This document shows positions 10,401 to 18,038 of a DNA stretch of 23,226 nucleotides, in pieces. Origin of the DNA: Emiliania huxleyi CCMP1516 (Eukaryota; Haptophyta; Isochrysidales; Noelaerhabdaceae); contig NW_005198367.1 in assembly GCF_000372725.1 (NCBI RefSeq), positions 5,175 to 28,400 on the forward strand, in the 5' to 3' direction. A model generated the notes under the pieces. The model ran no database searches. It was not told where the DNA came from and saw only the letters and a program-made list of their open reading frames with translations. Made by a program: the position numbers and the translations under genes. Numbering within the stretch: position 1 is the first letter of the stretch; each line of letters begins with the position of its first letter.

Positions 10401-11607
10401 AGTGTTACACACGTCCCTAGCACGGACGACGGGGCACACGCACTCGCGGAACACAGGGGGCATTGCACACGAGGCTGTTGTGTGCGTTCTCAGGGAGAGG
10501 CATGACCAGAGAAGGGCACCGGCGCCTGCAGAAGAAGAGAGAGTACGCTTCGCCTTCAGCCTCCCGAGAGTTGAGGCAGGCACCGGCGCCGGCGCCTGCA
10601 GAATGTCGAGCAGCGACGCGGGGAGGATCGGGATGTAGACGTGCTGCCACGAGAACGGGAAGAGGAGAGCGCAGAGCGACTCCGCCGCCATCGTCAGCAC
10701 GTGCGTCTGCCGGGCCTGTTCACACGCCTCGCTGTGAAGAGACGCCGTTCACAGCCTCGAGCAGCGAGAGCGTCTCCGCGCGGTCGGCCTGGAGCAGCAC
10801 CTTTTGCTCCGCCAGCAGCAGCGCCCACAGAACGATCACCGAGGAGACGTCGAGGCACTCGAACAGCAGCAGAAAGTCGCGACCGGCCATCGTGTGAGGC
10901 AGCTCGTTCGCCGGAGGGATGACGACGTGGATGGAGACGTTCCCCAGCGGGACGTCGACTCGCCCGCCGTAGTCTGGCAGCGGCGTGGTGAGCAGCGGGC
11001 GCAGCGACGCCTCCGTCAGCATGTACTCTGTCGACGCGGGGTCGCCGCCAGAGAGCCGCATTCGAAAGAGCTGCCGGCAGCAGCTGTTGAGCGCCTCAAA
11101 GATTGGAGCAGACGAGAGCAAGCAGATGGCCTCTGGCGCGTGCAGCTCTCCGGCCAGCGCCCTCTCCGCGGCCCGCTCGACGCCGTCGCACTCGGGCATC
11201 ACCTCGTCAACGCACGCCTGCACCACCCCGTCGGGCAGCGGCTCGTACCACACGATGCACGCGCCGTACATCCGCGACTTATCCGACGCGGTCAGCACAA
11301 AGGACGTGACTTTCGGGATGGCGTTGGCGGCGGCGACGGAGGCGTTCACGAGGCGCACGCCGTGCGGGAAGCAGAACATGGCCACCTCGGGCGCGAAGCG
11401 GACGCCAGGCCGCTCCTCCAAAGGCAGGCGCCGCAGCACCGACGGCTCGAACCGGGCCTGCAGCAGGAAGGAGCCCTCCGTGCGCTCCTCCGGCCGGCTC
11501 GTGCGCGAGAGCGCGAGGCGCTCGCGCACGCCGACCTCGCAGTAGTAGTAGGCGATCGGACTCGCGTCCGATGCGCAGGCCATCAGGGCTGATGCTTTCG
11601 GCGGCAT
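7025..11607 (-). CDS. DENN-domain protein fused to an alpha/beta-hydrolase-like domain
   Basis: Exons, 5' to 3': 11607-10756, 10727-10596, 10305-10219, 9909-9499, 9428 to about 9343, a probable micro-exon near 9246-9237, 8995-8938, 8822-8625, 8542-8429, 8180-8019, 7948-7025; roughly 980-1020 residues. Exons 1-2 carry a uDENN-like part, then a cDENN core ([19 protein letters not shown], then [20 protein letters not shown] and [10 protein letters not shown]). Exons 4-8 look like dDENN ([41 protein letters not shown]). DENN proteins are Rab GEFs in membrane traffic. The last two exons look like an alpha/beta hydrolase ([36 protein letters not shown]), but the nucleophile elbow reads VVAQGFAS instead of G-x-S-x-G. 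Long Gly runs interrupt both halves. Junctions near 9130-9345 are uncertain. Confidence 0.85.
7948..8428 (-). CDS. Junction exons that join the DENN half to the hydrolase-like half
   Basis: The exon at 8180-8019 (54 codons) begins directly after telomere-type sequence and has no in-frame ATG before [11 protein letters not shown]; a stop codon lies immediately upstream in its frame. It therefore needs an upstream exon. The DENN exon ending at 8429 joins it in phase 0 (E-P-A-E, then A-A-D-F) through a GC-AG intron. The next intron (8018-7949, 70 nt) is also GC-AG and joins D-N-L-A to A-R-E-A-M-F-D. This continuity is the main evidence for one fused gene rather than two. Confidence 0.65.
8181..8428 (-). 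repeat. Intron made of telomere-type repeats (TTAGGG, TTTAGGG, TTCGGG)
   Basis: The plus strand of 8181-8425 is nearly continuous GGGTTAG with TTTAGGG, TTCGGG and GTGAGG variants. On the gene's sense strand it starts GCTAACCC (GC donor after GAG) and ends AACCCTAG just before GCGGCCGAC, so the repeat itself supplies donor and acceptor. The downstream frame is kept. Confidence 0.9.
8540..8644 (-). repeat. 82-nt intron flanked by a 23-bp direct repeat
   Basis: 8622-8644 and 8540-8562 are identical 23-mers. Both contain the splice context CCGCAG/GTG. The intron (8624-8543, GT-AG, phase 0) lies between the same point of the two copies. Confidence 0.9.
8823..8937 (-). repeat. 115-nt intron with a 12-nt minisatellite
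   Basis: GT-AG intron in the DENN gene filled with repeats of ACATCTCCCCC type on the sense strand. The last ten exon bases (CCGCTCGCAG) recur as the last ten intron bases. Confidence 0.9.
8996..9240 (-). other. Unresolved intron region with an AT-rich 11-bp repeat
   Basis: 9000-9100 holds tandem TAATTAGTAGG units, strikingly AT-rich for this locus. A stretch of about 24 bp beginning CGTAGGATCGCAC occurs on both sides (9121-9098 and 9000-8977, one mismatch). The acceptor before GATCGCACGG is well supported. The donor may be at about 9236 (GG/GTTCTT), which would give the peptide ALEAEDGIARFGSD. Confidence 0.5.
9891..10218 (-). repeat. 79-bp tandem repeat carrying an intron's 3' splice site and the following exon start
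   Basis: Units begin at 9891, 9970, 10049 and 10128 (the last diverged), with a partial fifth near 10211. Each contains TGCAG/GTCGACCTC on the sense strand, the same junction used at both ends of DENN intron 3 (10218-9910, GT-AG). The rest of each unit is AT-rich. Confidence 0.9.
10306..10595 (-). repeat. DENN intron 2 with three copies of its own splice junction
   Basis: CTGCAGGCGCCGG occurs at the donor (about 10600-10588), inside the intron (about 10530-10518, behind a good pyrimidine tract) and at the acceptor (about 10310-10298). The GC-AG pair 10595/10306 keeps the frame. Use of the internal acceptor would lead to an early stop. Confidence 0.75.
10728..10755 (-). other. 28-nt GC-AG micro-intron or frameshifting insertion
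   Basis: Reading through this segment gives a stop soon afterwards. Removing 10755-10728 joins S-L-L-E to A-C-E-Q in phase 0 and restores the cDENN sequence. The flanks are a short direct repeat (CGAGGC followed by GTGAAC). The segment contains the motif shared with WDR1 intron 9. Confidence 0.65.
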
Positions 11608-12642
11608 CTGGGCGGACCTGTCCAGCAGACGCCGCTCGCGCGGCCGGCAGAAAGAATTTTACTGAAGTTTTAAAGAAAACAACACTCAAATCAATGTTGC
11701 AGCGAGAGTCGGCGAGAGACTGCGAAGAGAGATAGGAAGAGGCGGACGCCCAAGGGTGGGCGACGGCTAGCGCACCACACCCCCCTCCTTAAAATCCCTG
11801 TGTGGTGGCGGCGTGCCGTCCTCCCATTCCTCCCTTGGGTTGTCCCTTTTCTGTCTTTCTTTCTTTGCAGAAAAGAATTTTACAAAACTCCCTCGCACGA
11901 CACTGGGCACGGGACTGGCGCGCACTGGCACTAACGCAGGTACACCACGGGAGCCGCCTAAGCGACTCCTGCGAGTGGCTGTGCAGGAACGTTCACAGCC
12001 ATACTGCTGTCACATGTTCCGGAACGGCCTGCGCAGCCTCTGACGAAAGTTGTGGCTACTCCGTGCTCACCGTGTCGAAGCGACGTGGAGGATCTTAAAC
12101 TAAACCGGCCCCGCCGAGCGATTGGCCAAAAGTGCGTTTGCGCATTCGCACTCTGGCCGTTGCCCTTGGAGAGGCGGCGCCCTTCGGCGCGGTGAGGTAC
12201 TTGATCTCGCTCTGGCGGCACGAAAGAAGCGCTGCGTGCCAGCGCGCGATCACGTGAAAGTAAGCGCTGCCCGCGACCCTGAGAACGTTCCAAACGATGG
12301 GCAGGAGGTGATGGCGGCGGCGGCGGCGGCGGCGGGGACGGAGGCGGAGGTGCAAGCGTCGGCGGTGGTGGCGATAGCGACAGCAGCAGTGGCAGAAAGA
12401 ACATCTACACACGGCGCAAGGCTCTGAACGGAGGACCGCAAGGGGCTTCACGTTGTCGATTGGAGTGCCGTGTCTTTTCCGAGTCGCGTCAGAGTTTTCT
12501 TTTTTCCAGTCTGCTGTGAAATTCTTTTTTGCTCCCATTACCCATTTAGACCAAATGACTCGCTCTGGCACTAACTAACACAGGGACACCCTTTAGTACC
12601 TACCTCGCCTGGGCACGGGATTCTACCCGCGTGGCGCTGTTT
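11608..12642. other. Upstream region of the DENN gene; no gene recognised
   Basis: AAAATTCTTT on the minus strand at 11660-11651 lies 53 nt before the DENN ATG. Close variants recur on the same strand near 11882 and 12523, suggesting repeated promoter sequence. 12310-12335 is a GGC trinucleotide tract. A minus-strand frame at 12571-12095 is open but compositionally skewed and matches no family I know. Confidence 0.45.
11651..11660 (-). promoter_or_regulatory. AAAATTCTTT motif before the DENN gene start
   Basis: Found 53 nt upstream of the ATG. The same string sits 46 nt upstream of the WDR1-like ATG on the other strand (18770-18780). It could mark the transcription start or a core promoter element. 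Confidence 0.35.
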
Positions 12643-12993
12643 TCACATGCTCTCGACCAGCTCGGCGACCACGCGCGGCAGCAGCGGCGCCATGGTCGCC
12701 GTCTGGCCCACCAGCACCGCGAGCAGGGTGCGGAAGGTGGTCACGTCGCGGAAGAAGACGAGCGCCTGCTCGAGATGCGCCGAGATGCGCCGAGATTGTC
12801 CGAGATGCGCCGAGATTGTCCGAGATGCGCCGAGATAGTCCGAGAAGGCTCAACCGCAAAGTTGCCGTACACCTTTGCGGTGAGCCGTACACGCTGCCGC
12901 GCGAGGAGGCGACAATCTCGGCGCAACTTTGCGTTAGCGATTCGCCGCGGCTCCGGCGGTGTGCGACTTTTGTGCGTTTTCGAAGGCTGTGGG
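12643..12993 (-). CDS. 3' end of an unidentified gene, two exons
   Basis: Final exon 12765-12643 (40 codons plus TGA) reads ALVFFRDVTTFRTLLAVLVG and ends LPRVVAELVESM, an amphipathic helical pattern. Behind it is a 107-nt GT-AG intron (12872-12766) made of 10-bp units GAGATGCGCC/GAGATTGTCC. The probable preceding exon ends at 12873 and reads RLLARQRVRLTAK; its 5' limit is uncertain and no start was found. I do not recognise the family. The missing start and the short open stretch upstream mean it may be a gene relic. Confidence 0.4.
12766..12846. repeat. 10-bp minisatellite inside an intron
   Basis: Alternating GAGATGCGCC and GAGATTGTCC units, about eight copies, ending next to the CAG acceptor of the 12765-12643 exon. 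Confidence 0.85.
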
Positions 12994-13119
12994 CGGGATA
13001 GGGCTGGCTAGACCGGCCCTGGTGTGCCCTAGTGTGTTCCCTTACACCCCTGGCGCGGGAGCAGTAGCGCGGTGCGCGTCCCGAGGGCGCAGGGGCTCAA
13101 AAAACAATTGATTATGTTT

Positions 13120-13341
13120 TCAGCCACTTAGAGCACACAGTGCGATGTTGGTCTTCTCCACAAACGTCTCCCGCGCGGCGGTGTGCTTCGCCTGGTGCTC
13201 TGCAAGGACGTCGTCTGTGACGAACGTGTACTTCCGCTTCCCCTTGCGCCTTGGTTCGGGCTCGACCCATGCCGGATATCTCCGACGGGCGGGCGGAGAC
13301 GGAGGAGCCTTGGAGGGCGATATAGGCGCCGTGCGGCTCAC
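13120..13341 (-). CDS. Terminal exon of an unidentified small protein
   Basis: Open frame of up to 73 codons ending in TGA at 13120. It contains the basic stretch RRKGKRKYTFV and then TDDVLAEHQAKHTAARETF, plausible protein sequence. There is no in-frame ATG, and a stop lies a little upstream, so a 5' exon would be needed. No family recognised. It lies just downstream of the glycosyltransferase-like gene on the same strand, so it could instead be 3' UTR of that gene. Confidence 0.3.
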   Translation of the reverse strand: MSRTAPISPSKAPPSPPARRRYPAWVEPEPRRKGKRKYTFVTDDVLAEHQAKHTAARETFVEKTNIALCALSG

Positions 13342-13523
13342 GCAGAGGAACCTTTTTTAGGACCCAGCCCAAACACCGTCTCCCATCGTGTAACGTGTGG
13401 TGGTCCGGTGCGCGGTGGTCGATCGACGTGTGGCGCGGGTAAGTGCGGTGGTCTTGCTTGAGCTTGGAGTGGCCGGCGCCGGCGTACTTGGGACGTGAAG
13501 ACGGCCAGCCAGCAGCCTCTGCG

Positions 13524-14465
13524 TCATACGTCTCGATTATACGAGCGGCTCGTGGACAGGTGCAGGTCACGCCGCATCTCTCCCCTCGCACCGTACACCC
13601 AGCAGCCGGAGCTGCGACACTCCGCCCCTGGTGAAGAGGCAGCGAACCCACCCGATTCTCGCTCGAGTAGCGTCTCGAGTGTGCCCTTGCCGCTGTGCGC
13701 GGTGCGAGCGAGCACGCGCAAGTAGTGCCCCCACGTGGCCCAGTGCGGCCGATCGGACCAGAAAAAGGTGCGGTGGAGGAGCGAGCTGCATCTGTGCCGC
13801 GTGCACGGGTAGTCGAACACGTGCATACGCTGTACGCTGTTGCCGGGCACAGCTCGTGTCATGAACGTGTCGTTACTCCCGCGCGGCACGACGCAGTCGT
13901 CGTACCAGTTCAGCCGCACATGCTCGACGCGCTGCTGCTGAGCTTGCACGGCGGCGGACGCACACGGCGGCTGGGGAGCATGTGGCCTTGCCCACACAAG
14001 CAATGCGCGGTGCACGATGCTAACGCTGATCGGCGCCATCACCCCTGAGTCCTCCTCGAGCACGAAGAGCAGCGGCGTCGCCCGCCGAGCATGCGCCTGG
14101 TGGTTGAGGAAGAAAGCCAGCAGACCGCGCTTGTGCAGCCACGACTCGCTATGAACGACGCTCCCGCCAAAGGTGGCAGGGACGTGTATGTCGGCCCATG
14201 ATCGCTTGGCGCGGTACGCAGCAGCGACGGCCTCGGCTGTACCATTCTTGACTCCATCAAAAAGCACGTGCAGTGTTGCTTGCGGAGAGTTACGAGGGTA
14301 GAGCACACGACGCGTTGACGTCAGCGCCTCCTGGAGCATCTCAGTGTTCGGGTCGGTCGGCCGCGGGCTTGCAGTCAATATTATCGTAACTATCACGCTG
14401 CTGACGTTGTGCCCAGTGCTAGCGACGCTGCCTTCGACGAGGTGATGTAGCTTAATTCCTTGCAT
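13524..14465 (-). CDS. Putative glycosyltransferase-like protein (GT-A type)
   Basis: Intronless ORF of 313 residues from the first ATG at 14465. After about 20 residues comes a beta strand and start motif SSVIVTIILTASPRPTDPNT (22-41), then LHVLFDGV (65-72), a Ser-His-W segment, and TPLLFVLEEDSG (130-141), where acidic EED could act as the metal-binding D-x-D equivalent. The C-terminal part has YPCTRHRCSS, RTFFWSDRPHWATWGHY and the closing CWVYGARGEMRRDLHLS. This order resembles small glycosyltransferase-like proteins of algae and large algal viruses that open with TSSP and have a late EDD motif. No signal peptide is visible. The N-terminal codons (GTGATAGTTACGATAATATT) are AT-richer than neighbours, which may hint at transfer. 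Confidence 0.6.
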   Translation of the reverse strand: MQGIKLHHLVEGSVASTGHNVSSVIVTIILTASPRPTDPNTEMLQEALTSTRRVLYPRNSPQATLHVLFDGVKNGTAEAVAAAYRAKRSWADIHVPATFGGSVVHSESWLHKRGLLAFFLNHQAHARRATPLLFVLEEDSGVMAPISVSIVHRALLVWARPHAPQPPCASAAVQAQQQRVEHVRLNWYDDCVVPRGSNDTFMTRAVPGNSVQRMHVFDYPCTRHRCSSLLHRTFFWSDRPHWATWGHYLRVLARTAHSGKGTLETLLERESGGFAASSPGAECRSSGCWVYGARGEMRRDLHLSTSRSYNRDV

Positions 14466-14666
14466 TTCCTAGGTATCTGCATAGAGCTCTATACCTCGAC
14501 GGCGTTTTAAGTGTGTGTGTGTGTGTCCAAGTTTTTTTCTTGAGCTTAGCCTTCGATGAAACAAACGCAAGGCGGACATGGCATATCGCTCTCGGGCCCA
14601 CAGACATCCCGCACACCCGCCGCCCCCGCGCGCGCCCCACCTCGGCCGGGAGAAAGGGGAGTGACA
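14466..14666. repeat. Upstream region of the GT gene with a degenerate 5'-flank repeat (copy C)
   Basis: A short TG run (14511-14524), a T-run, then GAGCTTAGCCTTCGATGAAACAAACGC, similar in order to the repeats at 1072 and 1858, followed by a C-rich tract. The TIR element begins at its right end. Confidence 0.5.
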
Positions 14667-15218
14667 GGAGCAGGCGCACATCGCTTCCAGGGAGGGGGGC
14701 GCACTTCTGCTCACGCCCCACCCCCCCCCTAGCATGTGGTGAAGCCTCTGGGGGGGTCGGGACCCCCCCCCAGCATGTGGTGAAGCCTCTGGGGGGGTCG
14801 GACCCCCCCCCCCAGCATGTGGTGGGCACCCCCCAGCAGTTCGTGGGCTAGGAATTGTCGCCAAAGAGCCAATTTTTGCCCCCAAAGTTGTAAAATCGTG
14901 GCTGAAAGTCCAATATCTTGGAGAATCTGACCAGTCTCAAGGCTCATGTAGCTCCAAGGATGATTTTATCCTCGAAAATGCTGCGAAATGAGGCGTAATG
15001 CGTAAAATCAAGGGCCCGGAGGGTCTGACCACGAGTCTCTGGGGGGGTCCTCGGCCACGACCCCCCCCCCCCCCCAGCATGTGGTGAAGGTGCTGGGGGG
15101 GGCGGGACCCACCACCAGCATGTGGTGAAGCCTCTGTGGGGGGGGTCGGACCCCGCCCCTAGCATGTGGTGTGAGCAGAAGTGCGCCCCCCTCCCTGGAA
15201 GCGATGTGCGCCTGCTCC
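14667..15218. mobile_element. Complete 552-bp TIR (MITE-like) element, copy 2
   Basis: Bounded by perfect 48-bp inverted repeats, 14667-14714 and 15171-15218. Next to each terminus lie tandem 35-40 bp subrepeats (core GCATGTGGTGAAGCCTCTG) with poly-G/poly-C arms, all in the same direction. The unique centre (about 14826-15060) matches copy 1 at 1-235. No transposase frame. Flanking sequence resembles the continuous repeat at 1210-1250 (AACAGCCCGAG resumes at 15232), which suggests insertion into a third copy of that repeat. No clear target duplication was found. Confidence 0.85.
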
Positions 15219-15646
15219 AGTTTGGGACGGCAACAGCCCGAGTATGTTGAGTCCTGGCTCAACAACGTTTTTTCTTTCTGGGAGCCGCTTCCACTCAAAA
15301 CGAATTGGATCGATGCTGACCTCCGAAAACTGGCCATTTTGACACGTTTCACATTTTTGGTGTCAAAACCGTTCCAGCACCCAACGAGGGCAAGCCCTTC
15401 GACTATTTCGCCCCTCAAATGTGTTTTCTATGTCTATTGCCAACCTCCTAGTGCGTTGATTCGGTGCAACCCCTGCCTAGACGAGTACAGCTAAAGAGTA
15501 CCCGGGGCTCCCCATGCGGGAGACTGGGGGCCCGTGAACATCTTCAGCTTGTGAGCCAGGAAAAGGGTTGGATTCGGTGGCTGGGTTGCCAAACCAAAAT
15601 CACCATTTCACTGCCTACCGTCGCCACCCCCTCGCCGCCGTCTCGC
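15219..15646. other. Stretch with a possible short coding relic on the plus strand
   Basis: 15219-15494 is AT-richer than its surroundings. It is open on the plus strand (PEYVESWLNNVFSFWEPLPL, stop at 15492) but its only upstream ATG lies in the TIR. It may be a gene fragment. No family recognised. Confidence 0.3.
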
Positions 15647-15958
15647 CTACGTTGCCGCCGTCGCCATCATGGGCCCCGCTGCCGAGACGGTCGCGGAGGC
15701 AGCGGCGCCCGCGCTGCTCGCGGAGGCAGCGGCGCCAGCGCCAGCGTTGCTCGGGCGGAAGACGGCCGCGTACGCTGATGGCGGCCGCGCAACAGGCTGA
15801 GGAGCGGCAGCGGCTGAGCCCGCGTCGTAGAAGGCGTTCAGAGCGCGCGCCACGTCGCCCTTCGCCTGTCTTAGGAGCGGCAGGAGGATGGAGCGGTCTA
15901 CGGCGCCGACGATCGCGGTCAACGTGGCGAGGCCCACTTCGAGGTCCATCGCTTGCAT
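15647..15958 (-). CDS. Small UBA-like domain protein or N-terminal exon
   Basis: 103-residue frame with ATG at 15958. Residues 8-45 (GLATLTAIVGAVDRSILLPL, then RQAKGDVARALNAFYD) have the three-helix pattern of UBA-like domains, with G-D-V-x-R-A-L-N-x-F-Y-D as the third helix. Such domains bind ubiquitin or begin larger proteins such as Rad5-like helicases. The remainder is Ala/Ser/Pro-rich. The apparent stop overlaps a GTAG donor-like sequence (15650-15646), so the gene may continue in a further exon, but none was recognised before the TIR element, and the gene may be truncated. Confidence 0.5.
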   Translation of the reverse strand: MQAMDLEVGLATLTAIVGAVDRSILLPLLRQAKGDVARALNAFYDAGSAAAAPQPVARPPSAYAAVFRPSNAGAGAAASASSAGAAASATVSAAGPMMATAAT

Positions 15959-15974
15959 CGCGGCCTTCCGCGGC

Positions 15975-16004
15975 GGCCTGACTGACTGACTCAGTCAGTC
16001 GGCC
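15975..16004. repeat. 10-bp inverted repeat upstream of the UBA-like gene
   Basis: GACTGACTGA (15980-15989), one central base, then its reverse complement (15991-16000), with GGCC on both outer sides. It lies about 20 bp before the ATG on the minus strand and could form a hairpin in the leader. Confidence 0.7.
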
Positions 16005-16091
16005 ACTCGTCAGCGCGGCGGCGGCCGCGGCCGCGGTCCGCACCCGGCTTCCCGCGGGACCCCGAATTCTCAAAAATTCCTACTCGTAAAG

Positions 16092-17297
16092 CTAAGCTAG
16101 AGCTCGCGCCGCCGCCTCCCACAGCGGCGCGAAGAAGAATGGCGTGAAGCACCGCGCGTGCGTGCAGTCGCCCGCCGACGTGTGCAGCAGCCGCCCCCAC
16201 GCCTGGCTCGCGTTGTGAAAGGGCAGCAGCCGCACGCCCGGGCGCGTTTCCACCCCCTCGGCCATGATCTCGTCGCGCCAGTCGACGCGCGGCGTCGGCG
16301 TGTCGACGCACTCGGCCTGCGGACGTCGCCACTCGCCCGTCAGGTAGTACATCGCCGTCGAGTAATTCGCCGCCCCGTGCTCGCGCCTCTTGCGGTGCTC
16401 GAACTCCCCGTCGCCGCCGGGTGTGTCGAAGTGCTGAGCGACCGTCTCCCACGCGAAGGTCGTCGGCCGGCGAAGGTCATCCACGGCCTTCGCGTGTGGG
16501 CCGGATCGTCGGCCGGAAGCGACGCGCTCGAAGACGTCGAGGGCCTCGGCGACGGAGGATCGGTAGTGGCTCGGCGAATCGACGCCCGCGTGCAGCCCTT
16601 CATTGCAGAGGGTCAGCGTGCAGCGCGGCAGCCTCTGCCTCAGCTCCTCGTAGAGAGTGGGCACGCCTGGCGGCGCGGCGAGCGCGCCGCCTGGCCCCAC
16701 CTTGGACGACGCCCATCGCCACAGGAGCATCATGTGGATCTCGACGTCGCCGCCGCCGTCGTCGCGAGGCAAGCGCAGGTAACGCTCATGCGTTTCGCCG
16801 AGGATATTGCGGAAGGGATGGCCGGTGTGCTGCCGCCACTGAGGCCAATTTTCCGGCGCCGAGTAATACTCGGTGACATTTGCGAGGCGTGGGTGGGTGC
16901 TCAGGTAGCGCAGCGCGCTGAATGAGTCGCGCAGCGGGCGATGCTCCTCGGCGCCGCCTGCCTGCAAACTGCACGCGGCGGCGTCGTACACCTGCAAACT
17001 GAGCGAGTCGCCGACGAAAACGAGCGCGCAGCGCTGCGCATGCGGATCGGTCGCGAGGCGCGCGCCGCGCACCAGATCAGCGACGCTCGCGCAGCCTCTC
17101 CGTCCGCAGCCGTGCGTGGCTGATCGCTCCAGCGCGGCAAGGTGATGCAGACTGTTTGCAGTCGTGCCGCCGTATCCGGTGATGTTGGCGCCCAACCCGC
17201 ACGTGCAGCTGGAGCTGCATCCCTGCCAGAGGGTCGACGTCGAGCGACACGCCGGGTACGTGAGATTCGCGTCGGCGCGTCGCGAGACTGGAGACAT
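16092..17297 (-). CDS. Secreted GDSL/PC-esterase-like acyl esterase
   Basis: Intronless 401-residue frame. LVFVGDSLSLQ (92-102) gives the block I Gly-Asp-Ser with the nucleophile Ser98. GDCTHARCFTPFFFAPLW near the end gives the Asp377-x-x-His380 pair and the typical Trp. This arrangement matches PC-esterase/trichome-birefringence-like proteins, which add or remove acetyl groups on extracellular polysaccharides. An N-terminal Cys-rich part (Cys17, 27, 31, 33, 64, 69, 90) and several N-x-S/T sites (NLT, NIT, NVT, NYS, NAS) suggest the secretory route. No signal peptide follows the ATG at 17297, so an upstream exon carrying it may be missing. The precise substrate cannot be told. Confidence 0.75.
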   Translation of the reverse strand: MSPVSRRADANLTYPACRSTSTLWQGCSSSCTCGLGANITGYGGTTANSLHHLAALERSATHGCGRRGCASVADLVRGARLATDPHAQRCALVFVGDSLSLQVYDAAACSLQAGGAEEHRPLRDSFSALRYLSTHPRLANVTEYYSAPENWPQWRQHTGHPFRNILGETHERYLRLPRDDGGGDVEIHMMLLWRWASSKVGPGGALAAPPGVPTLYEELRQRLPRCTLTLCNEGLHAGVDSPSHYRSSVAEALDVFERVASGRRSGPHAKAVDDLRRPTTFAWETVAQHFDTPGGDGEFEHRKRREHGAANYSTAMYYLTGEWRRPQAECVDTPTPRVDWRDEIMAEGVETRPGVRLLPFHNASQAWGRLLHTSAGDCTHARCFTPFFFAPLWEAAARALA

Positions 17298-17478
17298 CCT
17301 CCACGGTCCGACCGGGTCGTCGGCGGCCCTAGTGCCACCAGCAAAGGTGCGTTTGAACGGCTGTACGTCGACGACGCGAGGAACGAGCAGCTGCTGCGGC
17401 TGCGCGAGACTTGTGTACCGTTTTTGTTATACCAAAAGGAGGGCTACACGACGCCCTCTACGCTGGGGTGCCGGCGCC

Positions 17479-17812
17479 CTACTGGGCGCCCCCCGCTCCC
17501 TTCCCCTCAGAGCCCCCCATCCCACTAGCATTCCCCCGCGGTCCCTCGCGGTCGCGCGACGCCGCACCAATGGCGCGCTGTGCCTCGTCCGCGAGCGCCA
17601 CCCAGAGCTGCACCGACAGTCGCTGCAGCGCAAACGGCATCCATTCGCGCGCCGACCACGACGTCTGGTCGTACTGCCACCACGTGAGCTTCCGGCCCGC
17701 CACCTCAGCCACCCGCATCAGCAGCTCCTCCACCCCCGCGCTCATTGCGCCGAACTCCTCGAAGAGCAACGCTTCCACATGGCACTTCCCCTCTGCGTCC
17801 GTGTACTAGTCG
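17479..17812 (-). pseudogene. Fragment resembling a retroelement or reverse-transcriptase C-terminal tail
   Basis: Open from an AG at about 17813 to a stop at 17479. It reads KCHVEALLFEEFGAMSAGVE, then TWWQYDQTSWSAREWMPFAL and QRLSVQLWVALADEAQRAI, followed by Gly-rich noise. Spacing of the W and R residues recalls the region after reverse transcriptase in algal non-LTR elements, from memory only. It has no in-frame ATG near its start. It could also be a 5' exon of the esterase gene, but no splice connection is evident. Confidence 0.3.
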
Positions 17813-18038
17813 CATCCCCCCAAAAGTTTGGCCGCCGAATCGGATGATAGGCTAGGGGAATCTTCAGTGTATGTAGCTCTTACGAACTTCCCATTTTAAA
17901 CAACTTTTCAGCGTACGTGGCTCTTTTCCTTGGGGCGTGTGAATGCGTGCGATTTTTTTCTTTCGCGCTGGCCTTCGCCGTGCCAATTCTGACTTCAGCC
18001 CGTTTTGCGGCGCTTGCGCTTGCGCCCATTGCGCGGGC

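Noticed and set aside
10804..11592. 262-codon plus-strand frame opposite the first DENN exon
   Set aside because: Its composition is typical of antisense GC-rich coding DNA, and the minus strand encodes conserved uDENN/cDENN sequence.
12095..12571. 158-codon minus-strand frame beginning MPERVIWSKWVMGAKKNFTA
   Set aside because: It runs into Arg-rich sequence from a GGC tract and matches nothing I know. Not enough support to call a gene.
16158..16925. 255-codon plus-strand frame opposite the esterase gene
   Set aside because: It is Arg/Ala/Val-rich antisense sequence. The GDSL and D-x-x-H motifs are on the minus strand.
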